IMG/VR virus record: IMGVR_UViG_3300006735_000226 | Location: 1 to 25,151 of that record | Strand: one strand, 5' to 3' | From: a virus | Length of the DNA: 25,151 nucleotides | Made by a program: the position numbers and the translations under genes | Notes under the pieces: model-generated | The model's database searches: none | What the model was told of the DNA's origin: nothing | Seen by the model: only the letters and a program-made list of their open reading frames with translations | Shown here: one piece after another, positions 7,241 through 14,918 of the stretch | Layout: each line of letters begins with the position of its first letter | How positions within the stretch are numbered: the stretch's first letter is position 1

Positions 7241-7771
7241 GTGGCCGCAACCATCACAGCCACACTTGAAAGCGAAAGCGCCAACAGCTATGTGACGCTG
7301 GCAGAGGCTGACGCCTACTTTGAAACCGTTCCAAGCAGCACGCAGTGGGACAACAAGACGGATGACGCAAAGAACCGTGCATTGATCTCAGCTACGCGCT
7401 GGATCGACACGTTGAATTTTTACGGTGACCGGTGTAATGCAGACCAAGCCCTGAGCTGGCCTCGCAATAATTACCATGTGGATCGTGTTGAGCTTGCTTG
7501 CTCCGCGATTCCAAACGACATTAAATACGCTACCTATGAATTAGCCAACGCACTGGCTAATGACACGGACTCGATTACAGGGACTACCGGCGATACGGGG
7601 CTATACGAATCCGTCAAGCTCGGGGAGATGGAAGTCAAGTACAACACTTCTAGCCAGGCTGTTGGAACTGTTAATAACGTATTCGACGTTTATCCTTGGC
7701 TTCAGTCTTATCTCGGCGCTTATTGTCTGGGCGGCAGTGGCTCGTATTCTATCCGCGTTGTGAGAGGTTGA
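7241..7771 (+). CDS. Head-tail connector/adaptor protein (DnaT-like annotated family)
   Basis: 176 residues from GTG, three bases after the preceding stop. The opening SANSYVTLAEADAYF, ALISATRWID, and DQALSWPR motifs define the family often auto-annotated as DnaT-like ssDNA-binding but in phages located at the first neck position, where it acts as the gp6-type adaptor bound to the portal. The helical N-terminal two thirds fits that fold. Position directly after the capsid gene and before the closure protein makes the connector role more likely than DNA binding. Confidence 0.75.
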   Translation: MAATITATLESESANSYVTLAEADAYFETVPSSTQWDNKTDDAKNRALISATRWIDTLNFYGDRCNADQALSWPRNNYHVDRVELACSAIPNDIKYATYELANALANDTDSITGTTGDTGLYESVKLGEMEVKYNTSSQAVGTVNNVFDVYPWLQSYLGAYCLGGSGSYSIRVVRG

Positions 7772-7772
7772 T

Positions 7773-8156
7773 ATGCCAGGCGCACTAGACACTCTCTTCA
7801 AAAACGTTGCTAAACAGGTCGTTGCCGATCTAGGAAAGGCGTTCGACCACACAATCACCTACACCCGCAAAGCATCTCCGACGTACAACACCAGCACCGG
7901 AGCGCTAACGACGACTGACACGGACTACTCTTTTGACGTTCCAATCGAGTTTGTTGATTCTGAAGAAGAGGAAGGACGCGAAGAGCGCAAAGCCAAGCTA
8001 TATATCACCCCAGATTTGATCGGGGATAACCAACCCACTTTTGAAGACACGATCACTTTGAAGTACGCAGGCTCTGACCGCGTTGCTCAGATCACAGACA
8101 TTCGCACGTTTAAGGGCGACGAAGAGTATTTCTTTGCCGTCCAGGTGAGGTTCTGA
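7773..8156 (+). CDS. Head closure / stopper-like neck protein
   Basis: 127 residues, ATG one base after the previous stop; its TGA overlaps the next ATG. Beta-rich sequence with HTITYTRKASPTYNTSTGAL at the N-terminus and a C-terminal TDIRTFKGDEEYFFAVQVRF segment typical of small head-closure (gp7/gp16-like) proteins. It would plug the neck after packaging and join adaptor to tail. The exact family is not certain; the evidence is order and fold-like pattern. Confidence 0.65.
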   Translation: MPGALDTLFKNVAKQVVADLGKAFDHTITYTRKASPTYNTSTGALTTTDTDYSFDVPIEFVDSEEEEGREERKAKLYITPDLIGDNQPTFEDTITLKYAGSDRVAQITDIRTFKGDEEYFFAVQVRF

Positions 8157-8674
8157 TGGCTAAGAAAAAAGGTCTTGGCCAAATCGTCACTGACCTGGAA
8201 CGCAAAATAAATGACGACTACAACGCTTTGATTCAACTGACTGTCGAAGGTTTAGCCACAGAGGAGAACAGCCCAGTGGACACGGGGTTTTTCGCATCAA
8301 GCTGGAAAGCATCAACCCAAAAAGTTCGCGCTGAGGACAAGCGCGAGGACTTTGCTCCTTGGTCAAGCATTTACAAAACTAGAGATCCCAGCAAAAACCA
8401 GTGGGTTCATACAAGTAAGAAACCTGTTGGCAGCCAGATAAAACCGCGCTTTGCTGTTCCCGAGTTCAACTTCAAGCGTCAGCCCACGGTCTACATCGGC
8501 AACACCGCTGAATATGCGGGTTATGCCCTTGAGTCCCCAAAAGTGGCAAACTTTGTTCAGGGCGAAATGGGGCCACTGGTTCAACAAACCTTTGGGGACA
8601 AACGTCCTGGCCGCATTTTTGTCAGAACTGGATCCAGCAGCAGCAGTGTGTTTGGGTCTTATACCAAGCTCTAA
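8156..8674 (+). CDS. HK97 gp10-like neck/tail completion protein
   Basis: 172 residues. The SPVDTGFFASSW motif near residue 40 and VYIGNTAEYAGYALESP near residue 115 are the signature of the gp10-like minor tail/neck family. Basic N-terminus and a Ser-rich C-terminal tail. The middle (EFNFKRQPTV region) is an insertion between the two motifs. It lies in the canonical slot between closure protein and tail terminator and is coupled to the upstream gene by a one-base overlap. Confidence 0.8.
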   Translation: MAKKKGLGQIVTDLERKINDDYNALIQLTVEGLATEENSPVDTGFFASSWKASTQKVRAEDKREDFAPWSSIYKTRDPSKNQWVHTSKKPVGSQIKPRFAVPEFNFKRQPTVYIGNTAEYAGYALESPKVANFVQGEMGPLVQQTFGDKRPGRIFVRTGSSSSSVFGSYTKL

Positions 8675-8677
8675 GCC

Positions 8678-9106
8678 ATGACTCTCGTAAACGCCCGCGC
8701 GGCCTTCGAAAAAGCAGTCACCGACGCTGTTGAAGATGCTGATGACACAGTGCTGATGGTCTACGACAACGTTCGTTACACCACCCCCGGTAAAACCAAG
8801 AAATACATCCTGATGACGGTGAACTTCAACCGTTCCACCATCCAAAACCAAGGCGCAGCCCAGGACTATTACTCCGGCGTGATTCAGTGCAACATTTATG
8901 TTCCCAAGTCTGCTGGAACGTCAGTGCTGTCATCTTTAAGCGAAGCTGTAATCGACGGCCTTACATCTGTGAATGCTTCTGGCTACACCGATACTTTCAG
9001 CGTTGCACCTCGCGTTTCTGACATTTCCGGCCCAACCCCGTTAGAGCTAGAAGATCGCTCGCACTTCATCGGCATTGTTTCTTGTCAGTTCACAGCAGTT
9101 GTGTAG
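8678..9106 (+). CDS. Tail terminator-like protein
   Basis: 142 residues, ATG three bases after the preceding stop. The alpha/beta pattern (N-terminal helix, YILMTVNFNRSTIQNQG strand, DYYSGVIQCNIYVPKSAGTS strand, a helix, and a last IGIVSCQFTAVV strand) matches tail terminator proteins (lambda gpU/DUF4128-like), which cap the tail tube at the head end. Family name is inferred from order and secondary-structure pattern. Confidence 0.7.
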   Translation: MTLVNARAAFEKAVTDAVEDADDTVLMVYDNVRYTTPGKTKKYILMTVNFNRSTIQNQGAAQDYYSGVIQCNIYVPKSAGTSVLSSLSEAVIDGLTSVNASGYTDTFSVAPRVSDISGPTPLELEDRSHFIGIVSCQFTAVV

Positions 9107-9132
9107 TATATTGAGGCAAACGGTACTACTTT

Positions 9133-9483
9133 ATGCGCGCCTCTGAACTGCTTCGCAATAGGTTCGGTGTCAGCCAGTTGTATAAGTACGAAGTTAAAGA
9201 CGGCGACGAAACCGTGCTTGAGATCTACTGGCACCCCCTCACCATTGCAGAACGCGAGGCCATCCAAAAGAAAGCCGGTTCAGACGATGCCACGGATTTT
9301 GCCCTGGGCATGATGCTTGAAAAAGCGCTCGACGAAGACGGCAAACGCCTGTTCCAGGACGGCGAAAAAGCGGTGCTCAAAAATGCCATTGAAGCCGCTG
9401 TTCTGCAAGATATTCAGCTTGCGATGCTCTCTTCTGGCGCTGAAAACAAGGTGGAGGACGCGAAAGCATCCTTGAAAAGCTAG
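9133..9483 (+). CDS. Tail assembly chaperone, short form (gpG-like)
   Basis: 116 residues. An N-terminal beta segment (YKYEVKDGDETVLEIYWHPL) and a helical C-terminal half with LTIAEREAIQKKAG match the short tail assembly chaperone that coats the tape measure protein before tube polymerisation. It sits immediately before an out-of-frame continuation and the tape measure gene, exactly as lambda G/GT. The frame closes with two consecutive TAG codons at 9481-9486. A GAGG at 9113-9116 is rather far from the ATG. Confidence 0.82.
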   Translation: MRASELLRNRFGVSQLYKYEVKDGDETVLEIYWHPLTIAEREAIQKKAGSDDATDFALGMMLEKALDEDGKRLFQDGEKAVLKNAIEAAVLQDIQLAMLSSGAENKVEDAKASLKS

Positions 9484-9673
9484 TAGCGACTGGTACTTTA
9501 TTTATTTTCTTGCCAAAGAGTTAGGCACTACAGTCGCTCAGCTCACAAAGGACCTAACCCAGGAAGAGCTAGTTGGCTGGGCTGCATTTTTTGAAATGCA
9601 AGCTGAAGAACGCGAAAAAGCGTCTGATCAAGCGCAGATGGGTAGAGGAGCGCGAGCTATGGCTAGGCGTTAA
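9133..9673 (+). CDS. Tail assembly chaperone, frameshifted long form (gpGT-like)
   Basis: The continuation from 9479 to 9673 encodes 64 residues (beginning ASSDWYFIYFLAKELG) with the W-Y-F-x-x-x-LAKELG and LTQEELVGWAAFFE motifs of the T part of GT chaperones. It has no ATG/GTG/TTG near its beginning. It lies in the +1 frame relative to the upstream ORF. The only window open in both frames is 9476-9480, between a TGA in the +1 frame (9473-9475) and the first TAG. The sequence TTG-AAA-AGC-TAG-TAG lets tRNA-Lys on AAA (9475-9477) re-pair with AAA at 9476-9478, giving a predicted 179-residue fusion. Rate and exact site are inference. Confidence 0.72.
9475..9486 (+). promoter_or_regulatory. Putative +1 programmed frameshift site
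   Basis: AAAAGCTAGTAG: four A bases allow Lys-tRNA to slip forward one base with perfect re-pairing, next to tandem TAG stop codons in the original frame. It bridges the short and long tail chaperone frames. A -2 shift would give the same downstream frame but would need P-site pairing to TGA or mismatched AAA, so +1 is favoured. Confidence 0.6.
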
Positions 9674-9704
9674 ACTGCGGTAAGGACTGTCTGCGTTTGC
9701 GCTT

Positions 9705-12251
9705 GTGGCCAACTACAACGTAGATATTAAACTCGCTCTGCAAGGCGAAGCGCGGTTAAAGGCGTTTAGAGAAAATCTATCAAAAGCAGCAGATCAAGCT
9801 GAGCGTCTTCAAGAGGCTGTTTCTGGGCGTGGCCGTACTTTAGGGGATGTTTTTGCTCAGCAAGACAGGGAGAGACTTAAAATACACGAAAATCTTGTAA
9901 AAATAGAGCAAAAAGCTTTAGGTATAGACAAAGAATCAATCAAAAATAATAACGCAATTTTAGATCAAAAAGCGGAAGAATTTGTACAAAACGAAAGACT
10001 TATTAACCAGGAAAAAGTACGTCAAAGCATTGCAAATAAACGACGACAAGTAGAAGAAGCTAAAGGACGACGGCAAGCTATCGGGCGTGGTCTTGAAAGC
10101 GCCCTGATAGGCGGCGCTTTTCCCCTTCTTTTTGGCCAAGGACTTGGCGCTGCTGCTGGGGGCGCTGCAGGGGGTTTTGGCGGCGGAGTGCTCGGCGGAC
10201 AGCTCGGCTTCGGTTTATCCCTGGTTGGAACGCAAGTGGGTTCCACAGTGGACCAGTTGGCGACTAAAGCATCTGAGTTGGGAACTGCGCTGAACCCGCT
10301 AACCGCAGACATTGAGGCTCTTACTACAGCGGCAGGCGAATCTAATACAGAATTTGGGCAACTTCTTGCTGCTTACGAAGAACAAGTGGGAGCCCAAGAA
10401 GCCCTAGAATTTGCTACAAATAGACTGGCAACTGTTGTTGGATTAGATGGAGTAAATGCTTTAAGCACTTTTAACTCTGATATGGTTGACGCTACTAATG
10501 AATTTAGTAAGTTTACTAGCGTAGTTTTAGCTGGCATTGCAGACTTAATAAACCGCGCAGGAATTCTCCGTGGAGCGGCAAACTTAGCAGAAAGATCCAG
10601 GCTTCTTGTCAGCGCACAAAGGAGTGGCGACCCAGAAGTGCAGAAGCTGATGAGGCAACGTCGAGTTGCACAAGGCAATGTTCAATCTTTCTTGGGAGAG
10701 GTTGCGCCCGAAAGAGTAGCTGGTCAGATAGCAGCAGTCAGGAGCATAGAAGATCAAATCATTCTTTTGCAACGTGCTAACGAAGCAAAAGAGCTGGGAC
10801 TGCAGCAAGACGAGCTAAGCGCTAAGTTTTCGGAAAAACAACTGCAAGGTCTCCGAGGAAGTCGGGCAGAGTTAGAGGCTCGTAACGTTATTCTTAAAAA
10901 TAACGGAGACCTGTTGAACGATGAAGTTTTCAACGCAGAAAAACTTTTGCTCGACGAAAAAATGCGGGCTAAGGTTGCTAAAATCACAAGAACGCAAGAA
11001 GAAGCAAAGGTAAAACTAAGTAAAGAAGCTTTTAACGAACAGCTTTCGCAAGCGGTTCTGGACTACAACAATGATTTGCTTGCTTTAACTAATCGTCGTG
11101 CAGACGCACAGCAAGCAGCGGACGACAAAGCAGAAAGAGCTGCTAATAAAGCTACCAACAAAGCGGAAAGAGAGGATCGAAGAAAGCAACGAGCTATTGA
11201 GCGACGAATCGAAGCAGCAGATAGGGAAATAGAACGCGCCACTGCAGCTTTCGATAAAGTCGATAGTCAACTGGATGCCATTATCAATAAGAATAAGGAC
11301 AAAGTTGCATTCGAGCGTGAATATGCTGAATTGATTAGAAACGGGAGCACGCCTGCTGCCGCCAGACAGGCTATTGAGCTTAAAAAGCAACAGCTAGAGC
11401 TGGACCGCAACTTTGAGAAGCTCAAAGAGCAATTAGACCTGCAAGTCAAGGTTGCTGAAGCAGCCATTTTAGAAGCAAAAGCAAGAGGAGCTTCAGGTGC
11501 CGAGCTGGACGCATTAAATAAAGATTTAGCCGACCTTTTAGATAAGATTGACAAGCTCCCGGGTAAAAAAGAAAATGCTGAGGGAGCGATTCTTGAAGCG
11601 TTAGCACCTAAAAGCGATCGTGAAGTTTTAGAGGAGTACCTAACAAAACTTCAGGGACAGCTGAATGACCTGATGAACCCAGCCAAGCAGTTGATTGGCC
11701 TTGCTGAAACTGTTGGTGGAGCGTTTAGCGAGTCATTTAAGGGTCTTGTTACGGGCAGCATGACCGCTCAGCAGGCGTTGGCCAACTTGTTCCAGCGCAC
11801 AGCCGATCACTTCATTGATATGGCTGCCCAGATGATTGCAGCTCAGATCAAGATGAAGATCCTGGGCATCGGCCTGAACTTCCTTGGTGGCGGTTTAGGT
11901 GGTGGTGCCAGCGCAGTGCCATCTACCGCATATGGTGATTTTTCTGTCGCTGGTCCTGGTTTCTTCTCTGGCGGGATGATTCCTGGCTTTGCCAATGGTG
12001 GTCGTCCACCTGTTGGTCGCCCGTCGATCGTTGGAGAACGGGGTCCCGAGCTGTTCGTTCCTGATCGCGCTGGAACGATTGTTCCGAACCATGCAATGGG
12101 CAGCGCTAACGTGGTTGTAAACGTGGATGCTTCTGGTTCGTCTGTCGAAGGTGATGCTGATCAAGCCGCACAACTTGGCAAGATGCTTGGCGCTGCAGTG
12201 CAGGCTGAGCTAGTCAGACAAAAACGTCCTGGTGGTCTCCTTGCAACCTGA
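9705..12251 (+). CDS. Tape measure protein
   Basis: 848 residues from GTG. The N-terminus has long charged helical stretches; residues ~125-170 are a hydrophobic Gly-rich segment (ALIGGAFPLLFGQGLGAAAG) typical of tape measure proteins. A long central coiled coil follows (~450-620, with an Arg/Lys/Glu-rich stretch around AERAANKATNKAEREDRRKQ), and the C-terminal end contains hydrophobic patches and RPSIVGERGPELFVPDRAGT, a motif common at tape measure C-termini. It sets tail length and is ejected with DNA. The 5' two thirds is visibly richer in A/T and uses AGA/TTA/AAT codons, whereas the last ~600 bases resemble the neighbouring genes. Confidence 0.9.
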   Translation: MANYNVDIKLALQGEARLKAFRENLSKAADQAERLQEAVSGRGRTLGDVFAQQDRERLKIHENLVKIEQKALGIDKESIKNNNAILDQKAEEFVQNERLINQEKVRQSIANKRRQVEEAKGRRQAIGRGLESALIGGAFPLLFGQGLGAAAGGAAGGFGGGVLGGQLGFGLSLVGTQVGSTVDQLATKASELGTALNPLTADIEALTTAAGESNTEFGQLLAAYEEQVGAQEALEFATNRLATVVGLDGVNALSTFNSDMVDATNEFSKFTSVVLAGIADLINRAGILRGAANLAERSRLLVSAQRSGDPEVQKLMRQRRVAQGNVQSFLGEVAPERVAGQIAAVRSIEDQIILLQRANEAKELGLQQDELSAKFSEKQLQGLRGSRAELEARNVILKNNGDLLNDEVFNAEKLLLDEKMRAKVAKITRTQEEAKVKLSKEAFNEQLSQAVLDYNNDLLALTNRRADAQQAADDKAERAANKATNKAEREDRRKQRAIERRIEAADREIERATAAFDKVDSQLDAIINKNKDKVAFEREYAELIRNGSTPAAARQAIELKKQQLELDRNFEKLKEQLDLQVKVAEAAILEAKARGASGAELDALNKDLADLLDKIDKLPGKKENAEGAILEALAPKSDREVLEEYLTKLQGQLNDLMNPAKQLIGLAETVGGAFSESFKGLVTGSMTAQQALANLFQRTADHFIDMAAQMIAAQIKMKILGIGLNFLGGGLGGGASAVPSTAYGDFSVAGPGFFSGGMIPGFANGGRPPVGRPSIVGERGPELFVPDRAGTIVPNHAMGSANVVVNVDASGSSVEGDADQAAQLGKMLGAAVQAELVRQKRPGGLLAT

Positions 12252-12592
12252 TGGCTACTTTCCCGTCAATCACGCCGACCTACGGCATCCAAAAAAGCAG
12301 TGCCCCGGTGGTACGAAGAGTGCAGTTCGGTGACGGCTATGAGACCAGACTGAAGTATGGCCTTAATCAAAACCCTAAAGTTTTTAATCTGACATTTGAA
12401 GTGTCAGAAACTGATGCCGATACCATCGAAACATTTTTGGATGCACGGGCTGACGACTCCGCGAGTTTTGACTTCACACCCCCTGGCGAGGGCAGTGCTC
12501 TTAAGTTTGTTTGTGAGCAGTGGAGCAAGTCGATTCCGTATTTAAATCGTGCCACTATTCAAGCAACGTTCCGCCAAGTTTTTGAACCGTAA
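12251..12592 (+). CDS. Minor tail protein, lambda gpM-like
   Basis: 113 residues, ATG overlapping the tape measure stop (TGATG). RVQFGDGYETRLKYGLNQNP near the N-terminus, then LTFEVSETDADTIETFLDAR and FDFTPPG, follow the lambda gpM pattern (FGDGYE, short L/V-rich strand, W/F-TPP). In lambda this protein is the first tail tip component after the tape measure, equivalent to a distal tail protein that joins tube and tip. Length agrees with the 109-residue lambda protein. Confidence 0.88.
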   Translation: MATFPSITPTYGIQKSSAPVVRRVQFGDGYETRLKYGLNQNPKVFNLTFEVSETDADTIETFLDARADDSASFDFTPPGEGSALKFVCEQWSKSIPYLNRATIQATFRQVFEP

Positions 12593-13488
12593 TGGCAGCA
12601 GTTGCAGCCTGGGCAGCCAGCACAGCCTTTTCTGTTGGTGACATACGCAGGGCTACCACAAGCCAAGACAGCGGCCTGTGGTTTCGCTGCACTACGGCTG
12701 GTACGTCTGCCAGCAGTGAGCCGAGCTGGCCAACGGATGTTGGCAGCACAGTCACTGACAACACTGTTGTCTGGACTGCGATCAGCAGCGTTTATGAGGA
12801 CGTATCGGTTCTCGCGCCAAGCGCAATTATCGAGTTATTTGAGTTACAGCTAGACAACACGCTGCACGGCAGCACCGATGTGTATCGATTTCACGCTGGC
12901 AGCAATGCTGACGTGACAGGCAATATCACTTTCGACGGCAACGCTTACACGCGGTTTCCGGTGCAAGCTGACGGATTTGAGATGCGTTCAGGTGGCACCC
13001 TCCCGCAGCCCACGCTGACTATTGCCAATCTTGACGGGACCATGACCACGATTTTGGCACTGGTTAATGCCACTACAACGGGCAATGACTTGACGGGTGC
13101 AACAGTCAGGCGGATTCGTACTCTGAAGCGTTATTTAGACGGCGAATCAACGGCAGACCCTAATGCCAAGTTCCCTACAGAAGTTTGGCGCATCAGTCGT
13201 AAAGCGACAGAGACTCGTGATCTTGTTGTTTTTGAGCTTGCTAGTGAGTTTGACCTTGCTGGGCAGTTTTTGCCTAAGCGCCAGATTGTGGCTAACACCT
13301 GCCAATGGATCTACAGAAGCAGTGAGTGCAGCTACACAGGCACTGATTATTTTGACGTAAATGGCAACACGGTTAGCACAGAAGCTGAGGATGTTTGCGG
13401 CAAGCGCATTGCATCATGCAAGCTGCGGTTTGGTGAGAACGGGACGTTGCCGTTTGGGTCGTTCCCTGGGGCGGGGTTGACACGATGA
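12592..13488 (+). CDS. Minor tail protein, lambda gpL-like, with extra N-terminal module
   Basis: 298 residues, about 65 longer than lambda gpL. The first ~65 residues (WAASTAFSVGDIRR, a CTTAGTSASSEPSWP stretch, TVVWTAIS) form a small module seen in many virion proteins and probably carbohydrate-binding in type. The rest is gpL-like, with four C-terminal cysteines at 237, 246, 269 and 276 in CQWIYRSSEC and DVCGKRIASC, followed by KLRFG and LPFGSFPGA. As I recall, lambda gpL holds an iron-sulfur cluster with four cysteines spaced the same way. Its stop overlaps the next ATG (ATGA). Confidence 0.88.
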   Translation: MAAVAAWAASTAFSVGDIRRATTSQDSGLWFRCTTAGTSASSEPSWPTDVGSTVTDNTVVWTAISSVYEDVSVLAPSAIIELFELQLDNTLHGSTDVYRFHAGSNADVTGNITFDGNAYTRFPVQADGFEMRSGGTLPQPTLTIANLDGTMTTILALVNATTTGNDLTGATVRRIRTLKRYLDGESTADPNAKFPTEVWRISRKATETRDLVVFELASEFDLAGQFLPKRQIVANTCQWIYRSSECSYTGTDYFDVNGNTVSTEAEDVCGKRIASCKLRFGENGTLPFGSFPGAGLTR

Positions 13489-14192
13489 AGTTGACTGAAG
13501 CGATGCAGGCAGACATCCTGCAGCACGCCAAGGATGAGTTCCCCAAAGAAGCCTGCGGGTTGGTTGCTGTGGTGAAGGGCAGGCGTCGTTACTTCCCCTG
13601 TCGCAATATCGCACGAACGCCAGATGAGCATTTCGTGCTCGATGGCTGGCACGAAGTGGAGGACAAGGGCGAGGTGGTGGCGATTGTCCACAGTCATCCT
13701 GTAACTAACCCCAGACCGTCAAAGGCTGATCGCGTTGCCTGTGAGAAGTCCGGCCTGCCTTGGTTTATCGTCAACCCAAAAACCGAGAATTGGGGCTACT
13801 GCGAGCCAGACGGGTTTGAGCTTCCGTATGTGGGACGTGAGTTTGTCCACGGGATTGTGGACTGCTACACGCTGGTACGGGACTTTTTCCAGCGCGAGGA
13901 CGGCATCACATTGACTGACTACCACCGTCGAGATGAGTGGTGGCACAACGGCGAGAACATGTATGTGGAGAACTTTGCTAAGGAAGGATTTTCGCGAGTG
14001 CCGATCCAGCAGCTGCAGCGTGGCGACTTGCTGCTGATGAACCTGCAGTCACCCGTGCCAAACCATGCTGCGATCTACCTTGGTGATCAGCAGATCCTTC
14101 ATCACGTTCAGGGTCGTTTGAGTTCTAGGGATTTACTGGGTGGCTATTATTTGAAGGCCACGGACCGCGTTATACGCCATGAAAGTCGTTAA
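13485..14192 (+). CDS. Tail tip peptidase, lambda gpK-like (JAMM + NlpC/P60)
   Basis: 235 residues with two enzyme domains. The N-terminal JAB/MPN metal-peptidase domain has Glu22 in KEACG and a complete JAMM motif H69-S-H71-x7-S79-x2-D82. The C-terminal NlpC/P60 domain has Cys127 in VDCYTLVRDFF, His194 in NHAAIYLG and His206/207 in ILHHV as the third catalytic residue. In lambda-like tails gpK is needed for tip assembly and may open the host peptidoglycan. ATG at 13485 overlaps the upstream stop by four bases; its own 3' end overlaps the gpI-like start by 14 bases. Confidence 0.9.
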   Translation: MKLTEAMQADILQHAKDEFPKEACGLVAVVKGRRRYFPCRNIARTPDEHFVLDGWHEVEDKGEVVAIVHSHPVTNPRPSKADRVACEKSGLPWFIVNPKTENWGYCEPDGFELPYVGREFVHGIVDCYTLVRDFFQREDGITLTDYHRRDEWWHNGENMYVENFAKEGFSRVPIQQLQRGDLLLMNLQSPVPNHAAIYLGDQQILHHVQGRLSSRDLLGGYYLKATDRVIRHESR

Positions 14193-14916
14193 GGTCTACG
14201 GCGCTTTGAGGGAGCGGCTAGGCCAGTGCCGGTTTGAGTTGAACGTGGCAACACCTGCCCAGGCAATTAAGGCCCTGTGCGTCAATTTCCCCGGTTTAGA
14301 AAAATGGTTGATTGATAGCGAGAAGGACGGGGTTGGTTATCGGGTAAGAGTCGGCAAACAAAAAGCAACACCAGATGATGTCAGCGTGTTAGGGCTGCCC
14401 TGGTCAGAGCGTGAGGTTTTCAGCATTACGCCTGTTGTTGCTGGCGCGGGTGGCGTCGGCAGGGTCATTGCTGGTGCGCTGCTAATTACTGCTGCGGTTG
14501 TATTTGCACCAGCAGCCGCTGCAGGTGGTGGATTTTTGACAGCTGCCGCAGCGGGGACCAGCATAGGTGCTGTGGGCATTGCGACTGTTATAGCTGGCAA
14601 TATCGGAATTTCATTAGTCCTCGGCGGCATTGCTCAGATGATTTCTCCAACGCCGTCTTCAGGACTTGAGTTAAAAGAAGCGAATCGAATCCAGAACTTT
14701 AGTTTCAGCGGAATTACCAATACGAGCCAGCAGGGCTTAGCAGTTCCTATAGCCTACGGACGGGTTGTCATTGGGTCGGCTGTGATCAGCAGCGGTCTTG
14801 ATGTTGACCACTCTGCTAAAGAAACTGTTGACCCACGGCTTGTCGGCCTGCCATTCAGTATGCGTAAGAAGTACGGCATGATCTTTGAAGTTACAGACGC
14901 TATTGGCTTTACCTAA
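14179..14916 (+). CDS. Tail assembly protein, lambda gpI-like
   Basis: 245 residues. The first ~80 residues are a ubiquitin-like fold (VKVYGALRERLGQCRFELNV, PAQAIKALCVNFPGLEKWL), the known gpI N-terminal domain. A Gly/Ala-rich hydrophobic region (VIAGALLITAAVVFAPAAAA and onward to ~160) resembles the gpI middle hairpin, and the C-terminal part (AVPIAYGRVVIGSAVISSGL) is typical of the family. In lambda gpI acts with K, L and J in tip assembly. It overlaps gpK and ends two bases before the gpJ ATG. Confidence 0.88.
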   Translation: MKVVKVYGALRERLGQCRFELNVATPAQAIKALCVNFPGLEKWLIDSEKDGVGYRVRVGKQKATPDDVSVLGLPWSEREVFSITPVVAGAGGVGRVIAGALLITAAVVFAPAAAAGGGFLTAAAAGTSIGAVGIATVIAGNIGISLVLGGIAQMISPTPSSGLELKEANRIQNFSFSGITNTSQQGLAVPIAYGRVVIGSAVISSGLDVDHSAKETVDPRLVGLPFSMRKKYGMIFEVTDAIGFT

Positions 14917-14918
14917 AA

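Noticed and set aside
7241-7771. DnaT-like replication function for this gene
   Set aside because: The family name exists, but the gene sits at the first neck position with no replication genes around; adaptor role is better supported.
9103-9129. Inverted repeat GTAGTA / TACTAC before the tail chaperone gene
   Set aside because: Six base pairs with a 15-base loop and no T run; easily chance.
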